A DNA stretch of 27,559 nucleotides from Myxococcales bacterium. GTDB lineage: Bacteria; Myxococcota; Myxococcia; Myxococcales; Myxococcaceae. A model generated the notes under the pieces. That model ran no database searches. It was not told the origin of the DNA and saw only the letters and a list, made by a program, of their open reading frames with translations. Within the stretch, counting starts at the first letter, position 1; every line of letters begins with the position of its first letter. Positions 22,170-27,559 of this stretch are shown one piece after another. The position numbers and the translations under genes were made by a program. The stretch lies in contig PMBV01000385.1 in NCBI GenBank assembly GCA_003153055.1, forward strand, positions 18,335 through 45,893, given 5' to 3'.

Positions 22170-24269
22170 CTAGGGGTCGCGTCCGGGCATCGTGGTGGGT
22201 GGAACCGGTCGCTCGAAAAGGTGTGAATCTGGAGGGCAGTAGCCATGCACCAGCTGTGCGAGCCAGGGGTCGATGGCGGAGGGTGGAGGTGAGGCGTCGG
22301 CCTCCACGGCGTCGACCTCGTCGGCGGCGAGCAGCTCATTGTCCTCCGCCGCGTCGGCTGCGTCCACCAGGTGTACGTCATCGTCGGTGATCTGCAGCGG
22401 CTCCTCGGGGCCACCGCCCAGCGCGGGGCTCGCGATCGCCAGCGGTGTCGCCCGGGTCACCGTGAGCCGCGCGGGGGGCACAGGCGGGCTGATCGGCGGC
22501 AACGGAATGGGAGCGATGCCGAGCGTGGAGGTCGGCGCGGCGGGCGCGTCGGGCTGCGCTCGAGTCACGCTGCTGGGGCTCGCCGTCAGCGGAACCGCGA
22601 CGAGCTGACTCTTGGACGTACTGGTGAGGACGACGCGGGGCAGCGGTGGAGGTGTGGGTGTACCAGCGACCGAGGTCGCGCTGCTTGGGCTCGAGGCGGT
22701 GCTCACCCGAGGCTCGGCGGGCGCCATGGGGAGCGCCGGTCGGGGGGCGGGCAGTGGAGGAGGCAGCACGGGCCGCGGGGCCGGAGGAGGCGCGGGCATG
22801 GCATCCGTGGGCTCGTCCAAAGGCCACTGGAAGCTCGGCGCCGATTCCCTCGGCCCGGGCGGGGCAGGCGCTGGGTCTTCGATGTGCTCCGGCGCCGAGA
22901 TGGTGGGATCAGTGGTGACCCGGGCCCGGGCAGCCTCCTCCTCGACGAGCACGCGGCTCGTTCTGCCACCTCGCTCATCTCGCCGCCCTCCGAGCTGAGT
23001 GACCTCAGCTGCCTCGGCCAGTCGATTGCCGAGCTGGGTGATGTCGTCGGAGTCGAAGGCCTCGCTCTCGTCGTCGTTGGCGCGGCGGGCGGGCTGGCCG
23101 GTGACCGACACGTAGAGCGCCACCAGGTCAGCGCGGATCTTCGCCGCGTCCCAGCGCACCGAGGCTGCGCGGGCCGCGGCGCCCAACTCGAGGCGGCGGG
23201 GGAGATCGGTCGAGAGGGCGAGGAGCCCGTCGGCCAGCGACTGGGCGTCGGCCGGACGGTACCAGACAGCCGCTTCGGGGGGCACGAGCTGTCGGGCGGC
23301 GGGGACGTCGGCGGCCAGCACCGGCCTCCCGGCGGCGAGGTATTCTCCCAGCCGCGACAGGGGAGACCCCACCACCCGGTTGCGCTCGACATCGCTCAGC
23401 GTGAGGGCGCCTGCGTCGCTGTTGGCGAGCACCGTGTGCACCTCGTCGTGCACCACGGGGCTCAAGAACTCCACCTGGCTGAGGAGCCCTCGGGTGGCGG
23501 CCTCTTGCTCGAGGCGCGCGCGCCACTCGGGGTTGGGTGGGCCGACCAGCGCGAGCTTCACCCGGCTGGCGGGGCCCAAGAGGGCCATGCCCTCGAACAG
23601 CACCGACAGCCCGTGGCTCCCCGACAGGCTCCCCAGGTGCACCAGGCGCAGGGGCCGGCCATCGGGGCGCCCCATGGCCTCGGCGCTGTAGGGCGTCAGG
23701 TCGACGGGGGCGCGGAGCACGTGCACCCGGTCTCGGTCGACGCCCATGGTCGACACCCAGTCGCGAGTCAGTGGGTTCCCCACGATGATCGCGTCGGAGT
23801 TCATCAGGCAGAAGAGCTCCTGGCGCCGGCTGCGGGCGGTCAGCCGTCGATGCAACGGCTCCGGCGAGGCGAAGGGGAGCTCCATCGACGGGAAGACGCA
23901 GGCGTCGTAGATGAGCTTGTACCCCAGCTCGGCTCGTCGCTCGGCCAGGGCATAGCCTCCGAAGGGATCGAAAAAGTGCACCAGCACGTAATCTTCGCTC
24001 TCGAGCTGCCGGCGCACGGCCCGGTCGAAGGTCTCGGCCCGAGCCGTGAGGTCGCCAGCGCCGACCGGCACGCGCAACAGACGCGCGCCGTGGTACTTCT
24101 CGATGTGCGGATGATCCGGCGTCTTCACCGACAGCACCACGACTTGAAAACGCTCCGACAGACCCTTGACGTATTCCGTGAGCCGGCGCGACGAGGCGCT
24201 CGGTCCCGGCACGACGTCGAAGCAACAGAACAGGAGTCGCGGCAGGTCGCTCACGGCCGGGCTCATCAT
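22170..24269 (-). CDS. GT-B glycosyltransferase with long disordered tail
   Basis: The 699-residue protein has an N-terminal GT4-type catalytic half (about 9-390). An opening strand LPRLLFCCFD is followed by a Gly/Ser-rich acceptor loop (PGPSASSRRL), the second-domain start LRLVHLGSLSGSHGL (about 207-221) and the donor-binding motif EYLAAGRPVLA (309-319). Residues 400-660 are Pro/Ala/Ser/Thr-rich and probably disordered. The last 35 residues (IDPWLAQLVHGYCPP…) look structured again. Donor and acceptor are unknown. I use the ATG at 24269 (another is at 24266); the frame opening at 24317 is TTG and would overlap the divergent gene. It precedes the aglZ-like gene by 141 bp on the same strand. 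Confidence 0.85.
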   Translation of the reverse strand: MMSPAVSDLPRLLFCCFDVVPGPSASSRRLTEYVKGLSERFQVVVLSVKTPDHPHIEKYHGARLLRVPVGAGDLTARAETFDRAVRRQLESEDYVLVHFFDPFGGYALAERRAELGYKLIYDACVFPSMELPFASPEPLHRRLTARSRRQELFCLMNSDAIIVGNPLTRDWVSTMGVDRDRVHVLRAPVDLTPYSAEAMGRPDGRPLRLVHLGSLSGSHGLSVLFEGMALLGPASRVKLALVGPPNPEWRARLEQEAATRGLLSQVEFLSPVVHDEVHTVLANSDAGALTLSDVERNRVVGSPLSRLGEYLAAGRPVLAADVPAARQLVPPEAAVWYRPADAQSLADGLLALSTDLPRRLELGAAARAASVRWDAAKIRADLVALYVSVTGQPARRANDDESEAFDSDDITQLGNRLAEAAEVTQLGGRRDERGGRTSRVLVEEEAARARVTTDPTISAPEHIEDPAPAPPGPRESAPSFQWPLDEPTDAMPAPPPAPRPVLPPPLPAPRPALPMAPAEPRVSTASSPSSATSVAGTPTPPPLPRVVLTSTSKSQLVAVPLTASPSSVTRAQPDAPAAPTSTLGIAPIPLPPISPPVPPARLTVTRATPLAIASPALGGGPEEPLQITDDDVHLVDAADAAEDNELLAADEVDAVEADASPPPSAIDPWLAQLVHGYCPPDSHLFERPVPPTTMPGRDP

Positions 24270-24316
24270 CGCACGTCGCTGTCCCCCCCGCAGCGGGAAG
24301 TGTTCCCTCGGAGCCA

Positions 24317-24568
24317 ATGATGACCGACTCGTCCTTCAAGGAGTCGAGTGGTATCGAAACCCCTGTGCCCGGGCGCATGAAGCTGCGAGAGTTGCTGGCT
24401 CTGGCACGAGAGCGGCTGGGAGACAGCGCTGCGGACCTCAAGACGCGAGAGGAGCTCGAAGCGGCGCTCTTCGGCACGACGGCCGTGGCCCAGGCTCGGA
24501 GTCCGGCGGCGGAGCCACCGAGGGCTCGGGTGATCATCACCAAGGATTTCTTCAGCACCCCCCCGTGA
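24317..24568 (+). CDS. Small protein with SAP/Rho-N-like helix pair, 83 aa
   Basis: Residues 21-53 (MKLRELLALARERLG then DLKTREELEAAL) resemble the two-helix SAP or Rho N-terminal pattern, which binds nucleic acid in other proteins. This is by eye and tentative. The C-terminus ends VIITKDFFSTPP. GGAG lies 3 nt before the first ATG and 6 nt before the second (24320), so translation may start at the second. The stop overlaps the start of the TPR gene as GTGA, which argues strongly for a real, translationally coupled gene. It diverges from the glycosyltransferase across 47 bp. Confidence 0.6.
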   Translation: MMTDSSFKESSGIETPVPGRMKLRELLALARERLGDSAADLKTREELEAALFGTTAVAQARSPAAEPPRARVIITKDFFSTPP

Positions 24569-26556
24569 GCCCACCCCTCAACAAGCGGCGCGCGGCGGCG
24601 CTGGTCGATCAGGCGCGGCTCCACTTCGAGCGGCGGGAGTGGGACAAAGTCGTCGAGTTGGGCCGCCAGCTGGTCGACTCGGCCCTCGATTCGCCCGTCG
24701 GCTTCGCGTTGCTGGGTGACGGGCTCAAGAAGCTCGGCCAGCGCGAGGAGGCCAGGGCCGTGCTGACGGGCGGACTCGAGCGCTTCCCCCGCGACGCCGA
24801 CCTCGAAGGGCGCCTGGGGCTGCTCCTCCTCGAACTGGAGGACGTCGAGGGGGCGCTCGAGTACCTGGGCCGGGCGAGGGCGAAGACGAAGCGAGACCCC
24901 TCTCTTTTGACCTACTCGGCGGCGGCGCTCCTCAAGGCCGGGCGCAACCAGGAGGCCGAGGGGCTCTTGGCTCAGGCCCTGCTGGTGGGAGGCGGGCTCG
25001 ACGCGAAGCTGGTCTTGGCGCTGGTGAAGGCGCGCCGCGGTGGGCTGGCCGAGGCCGACGCCCTCGCCGCCGAAGTCGAGGCCAAGGCGACCGAACCGGG
25101 ACTCATGTGGGCGGCCCGGGCGGTGCGGGCAGACTCCCGGCTGTTGATGGGCGACGCGGCCGGGGCCATCGAGCGGTGGAAGGCCATCGACGCCGCGGGG
25201 TTCCTCGAGCCCGCTCAGCTGGCGCACATGGCCTACGCGGCTCAGTCGGTGGGAGAGGTCGAGCTCGCCGACCGGCTCATTGGCCGGCGCATGGCCGAGG
25301 GGCCCAAGGCGGAGGATCTCCTCCTGTTCGCGCAGGTCGACAACCTGAGGCGGGAGCCCCAGAAGGCGCTCGATCGGCTCGCCGCGGCCGCGGGTGCCGA
25401 CGGGGAGCGCGGACCGGGTTGGGAGTTTGAGACGGAGGCGACCAAGGGGCGCGCGCTCCGGCTCCTCGGTCGGCTGGCGGAGGCGGCCGAGGTGCTCACC
25501 AGCGCGTCGGCGCGTTCCGAAGCAGGGCTGCGGCTGGGTGCCTCGGTGTGGGTCGATCTCGGGCACCTCGCGGCCGACGGGGGAGACTTCGAGCTGGCGG
25601 TGGAGCACTTGGGCCGCGCTCTCGAGCTCGACCCCGAGGATCCCGAGGCCAAGCGGGCGCTGGAGATGAGCCGGCGGAGGGTGGCCTGGAGGGATGCGCT
25701 GGAGGCCTCGGCGGAGGATCGCATCGGCACCGCCAGAGCCGAGGCCGACGCGCTGAGACGTCGCTTCTTGGCCCGCGAGTCGGAGGTCGACGCGCTGAGG
25801 GCCGAGCTGGAGAAGCTCAAGGCGAGCGCTGCCGAGGCGGTGCGCCTGGCCCAGCAGGAGGCCGAGGCCGAGAAGACCAAGGCCAAGGTGGAGCACCGCC
25901 AGCGACTCCGGGAGGAGCTCGAGGCCCAGGAGCGGGACGCCTTGGCCAAGGCGACTGAGAACCTGGCGCAGGCCTTTGGCGAGGCCCCGGCCCCCGAGGC
26001 GCTCAGGCCGCTCTTCGTGGTGGCCGAGCGCACGTACCAGCAGGCCCTCTACACCCAGCTGCCGGCGGCCGCCGTGGCGGTGTTGTTCTCGGGAGCGCTG
26101 GAGCGCAGCTTGCTCGAGCTGATCGTCCGCCCGTTCGACGCATGGCTCGACCAGGGCGATCGCCGGGAGCGGTTCTTGTCGGGGGCGACCCGCGAGCGCC
26201 GCGGTCGTCGAGCGGAGTACTTCGATCGAATCGTGGAGGCGTTCGACCGAGCGCTCGAAGCCCGCGCGCCTTCACTGGGAGAGGTGGCCCGGGCGCTGGC
26301 CCGTCGGCACGAGTCTCACCTCGAGCCCTTCCTGGCGTTCCTGTCAGAGGCCTTCACCCTCGATGACGCGTTCTTCGAGCGCCTGGCCGTCTTCGTCCAG
26401 TGGAGCAAGGAGAAGGTGCGAGACCCAGTGGCGCACGGCCAGCTGGAGATCGAATGGGACGAGCTCAAGCTGTTCCGCGAGCAGCTCCTGTTTCACTTCG
26501 GGGAGCACCAGCGAGGCGCGCTCCCGCTCTTGGTGAGCTCGACGCGTGGGCGGTGA
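24565..26556 (+). CDS. TPR/coiled-coil protein with HEPN-like C-terminus
   Basis: From the GTG at 24565 the protein has 663 residues. Residues about 8-365 are degenerate TPR helices rich in Ala, Leu and Glu. Residues 380-470 form a coiled coil with heptad Leu. From 475 a helical domain contains ALERSLLELIVRPF (511-524) and ends with R619-DPVA-H624-G, which fits the Rx4-6H motif of HEPN domains. HEPN domains occur in RNases and in toxin and defence proteins, but many are inactive. The frame continues upstream to 24166 without plausible protein, so I use the GTG, which overlaps the preceding stop (GTGA). The hydrolase start overlaps its 3' end by 11 nt. Its role is unknown. Confidence 0.75.
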   Translation: MSPPLNKRRAAALVDQARLHFERREWDKVVELGRQLVDSALDSPVGFALLGDGLKKLGQREEARAVLTGGLERFPRDADLEGRLGLLLLELEDVEGALEYLGRARAKTKRDPSLLTYSAAALLKAGRNQEAEGLLAQALLVGGGLDAKLVLALVKARRGGLAEADALAAEVEAKATEPGLMWAARAVRADSRLLMGDAAGAIERWKAIDAAGFLEPAQLAHMAYAAQSVGEVELADRLIGRRMAEGPKAEDLLLFAQVDNLRREPQKALDRLAAAAGADGERGPGWEFETEATKGRALRLLGRLAEAAEVLTSASARSEAGLRLGASVWVDLGHLAADGGDFELAVEHLGRALELDPEDPEAKRALEMSRRRVAWRDALEASAEDRIGTARAEADALRRRFLARESEVDALRAELEKLKASAAEAVRLAQQEAEAEKTKAKVEHRQRLREELEAQERDALAKATENLAQAFGEAPAPEALRPLFVVAERTYQQALYTQLPAAAVAVLFSGALERSLLELIVRPFDAWLDQGDRRERFLSGATRERRGRRAEYFDRIVEAFDRALEARAPSLGEVARALARRHESHLEPFLAFLSEAFTLDDAFFERLAVFVQWSKEKVRDPVAHGQLEIEWDELKLFREQLLFHFGEHQRGALPLLVSSTRGR

Positions 26557-27070
26557 CGTCGTGCTGTTGCCCGGCTACGGGGGCACGGCCGCGCAGCCGG
26601 TGCTGGTGTCGCTCGCGCAGCGGCTCACGCGCCTGGGCTACTCGTGTCATCGCCATGCCGTTCCCCGAGGCCGGCTGACCCCCGACCTGGCCGCGCAGAC
26701 CGAGTGGCTCGAGGGAATCCTCGACGGGCTCGAGGGCCCAGCGGTGCTGGTGGGGCGCTCCTTCGGGGGCCGAGTGTGCGCGCGGGTCGCGGCTCGTCGG
26801 CCCGTGGAGGCGCTGGTGCTGCTGGGCTTTCCGCTTCGGCCACCGGGCCGGCTCAGGCCGCTCGACGAGGCGGCGCTGGCCGGGGTGCGGTGCCCGACGT
26901 TGGTGGTGCAGGGCGATCGCGACGAGCTGGGCCCATTGGCGGTGGTGCGCCGCGTGGCCCGATTGAACCCCCTGGTGTCGGTGCACGTCATCGAGGGCGC
27001 CGGCCACGCCTTCGGTCGACACACGCAGGGGGCGCTCGACGCGGCGGTGGGCTTCATCGAGGGACGCTGA
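26546..27070 (+). CDS. Small alpha/beta hydrolase
   Basis: The 174-residue protein matches the short alpha/beta-hydrolase type. DVVLLPGYGG is the first strand and oxyanion loop. VGRSFGGR holds the nucleophile Ser in G-x-S-x-G. VVQGDRDELG supplies the acidic residue and GAGHAFG the catalytic His. All three members of the triad are therefore visible. The short length resembles the KAT8/dienelactone-hydrolase-like branch. The substrate is unknown and there is no signal peptide. The start is GTG 26546, 11 nt inside the TPR gene, so translation is coupled. Downstream is repeat DNA. Confidence 0.88.
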   Translation: MGGDVVLLPGYGGTAAQPVLVSLAQRLTRLGYSCHRHAVPRGRLTPDLAAQTEWLEGILDGLEGPAVLVGRSFGGRVCARVAARRPVEALVLLGFPLRPPGRLRPLDEAALAGVRCPTLVVQGDRDELGPLAVVRRVARLNPLVSVHVIEGAGHAFGRHTQGALDAAVGFIEGR

Positions 27071-27076
27071 CGGTGA

Positions 27077-27147
27077 ACGGGCACGGTGGACGGGCACGGT
27101 GGACGGGGCACGGTGAGCGGGGCACGGTGAGCGGAGACGGGGCCGGG
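27077..27147. repeat. GC-rich 13-14 bp tandem repeats
   Basis: Units of the form ACGGGCACGGTGG, then ACGGGGCACGGTGA and GCGGGGCACGGTGA, repeat about four times from 27077 to 27132. They decay into GCGGAGACGGGG-type sequence up to the inverted-repeat arm. They start 6 bp after the hydrolase stop. No coding or promoter function is evident. Slippage growth is likely. Confidence 0.7.
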
Positions 27148-27207
27148 GACGGGGCCGGGTGCGCGTTCGGGTGCGTTCGCGCGTGCGGGGACGCGGACGC
27201 GTTCGGG
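27148..27207 (+). repeat. Left arm of a 60-bp inverted repeat
   Basis: This arm matches the reverse complement of 27481-27540 at 58 of 60 positions. It is built from 6-bp-like GCGTTC, GGGTGC and GCGGAC blocks. The two arms flank 273 bp that contain the IS256-type remnant. Confidence 0.85.
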
Positions 27208-27257
27208 GAAACACGGGGGAGTATCGTGAATTCGGTGTTTCGCCCGGCACCACCCAT

Positions 27258-27475
27258 GGCGAAGCACGGCAAGAGCACGGAGAGCTGGTGAACAAGGCGC
27301 TCGAGTCCGAGATGTCGGAGCACCTTCGCTACGAGCCTCGAGACAAGTCGCATGTCGAGCCGGAAACCGTCGGAATGGGCATCGGACGAAGAAGGGAAGG
27401 TGGCAGCTTCGAGCCGAAGCTGGTGGGGAAAGCCCCAGCGGGCCTTTGACGGCTATCGGGCTACCGTGCCCGTCG
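27258..27475 (+). pseudogene. Frameshifted remnant of an IS256 (Mutator) transposase
   Basis: In one frame the sequence reads ELVNKALESEMSEHLRYEP and, later, GGSFEPKLVGK. These match the conserved N-terminal part of IS256-family transposases (…ALEAEMTEHLGYE…, …GSFEPKIVPK…). The middle segment is shortened and diverged. After KLVGKAP the frame ends at a stop near 27450, while another frame continues QRAFDGYR, the next expected family motif, so a frameshift separates them. The catalytic region is absent. It is a dead fragment and does not include the element's ends. Confidence 0.72.
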
Positions 27476-27480
27476 GCGTT

Positions 27481-27540
27481 CCCGCACGCGTCCGCGTCCC
27501 CGAACGCGCGAACGCACCCGAACGCGCACCCGGCCCCGTC
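27481..27540 (-). repeat. Right arm of the 60-bp inverted repeat
   Basis: This is the inverted partner of 27148-27207 (58/60). The sequence continues GC-rich to the window edge, with further CCCCGTTCACGTCCCCCGT-type copies resembling the tandem units at 27077-27147, so the repeat probably extends beyond the window. Confidence 0.85.
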
Positions 27541-27559
27541 CCCCGTTCACGTCCCCCGT

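Noticed and set aside
23128..25896. 922-residue minus-strand frame opposite the TPR gene
   Set aside because: It runs antisense to the TPR/coiled-coil gene and part of the glycosyltransferase; its apparent order mirrors their codon bias.
27159..27449. Intact 96-residue gene at the window end
   Set aside because: The first third is low-complexity Arg/Val repeat and the rest is a truncated, frameshifted IS256 transposase segment, so it is called a pseudogene.

Overview
This window looks like chromosomal DNA of a gliding, predatory-type myxobacterium (Myxococcota). The evidence is very high GC with strong G/C third-position bias, an AglZ-like pseudo-receiver/coiled-coil motility protein, a PilT paralogue, PilZ proteins, a receiver-PATAN(DUF4388)-J-domain-TPR fusion, and several long helical or TPR proteins of unknown function. 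Species cannot be determined from this window alone.

Layout. Positions 1-180 hold the 3' end of a cold-shock gene followed by an intrinsic terminator. A PilZ gene (minus) and an unrecognised helical protein (plus) diverge from about 853-982. A minus-strand run follows: AmpG-like permease, membrane-anchored metallophosphoesterase, thioredoxin-like protein (4874 down to 1734). Next is about 1.1 kb without a convincing gene (4875-5969), containing a 143-bp foldback repeat. The complex I genes nuoC-D-G-H-I (11628 down to 5970) are tightly packed on the minus strand behind a clear sigma70-type promoter at 11662-11690. nuoA, B, E, F and J-N are not in the window, so the locus is split. Upstream are pilT and a cyclic-nucleotide-binding-fold gene (minus), a second PilZ gene (plus) and a GNAT acetyltransferase (minus).

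From 14362 to 17665 lie the receiver-PATAN-J-TPR gene and a MoxR-type AAA ATPase (both minus). They are separated by a 161-bp foldback element flanked by TA within CTAG, which has the form of an IS630/Tc1-type MITE. A small membrane protein (plus), the 1311-residue AglZ-like gene (minus) and a glycosyltransferase with a long disordered tail (minus) follow. Diverging from the glycosyltransferase is a translationally coupled plus-strand trio: an 83-aa small protein, a TPR/coiled-coil protein with a HEPN-like C-terminus, and a small alpha/beta hydrolase. The window ends in GC-rich tandem repeats and a 60-bp near-perfect inverted repeat flanking a frameshifted remnant of an IS256-type transposase.

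How the genes fit together: the nuo genes form the quinone-reducing, proton-channel and iron-sulfur part of NADH:quinone oxidoreductase. PilT, the two PilZ proteins, the receiver-PATAN protein and the AglZ-like protein point to surface motility and its regulation. AmpG would serve peptidoglycan recycling. Function calls rest on reading motifs by eye. No database search was run.
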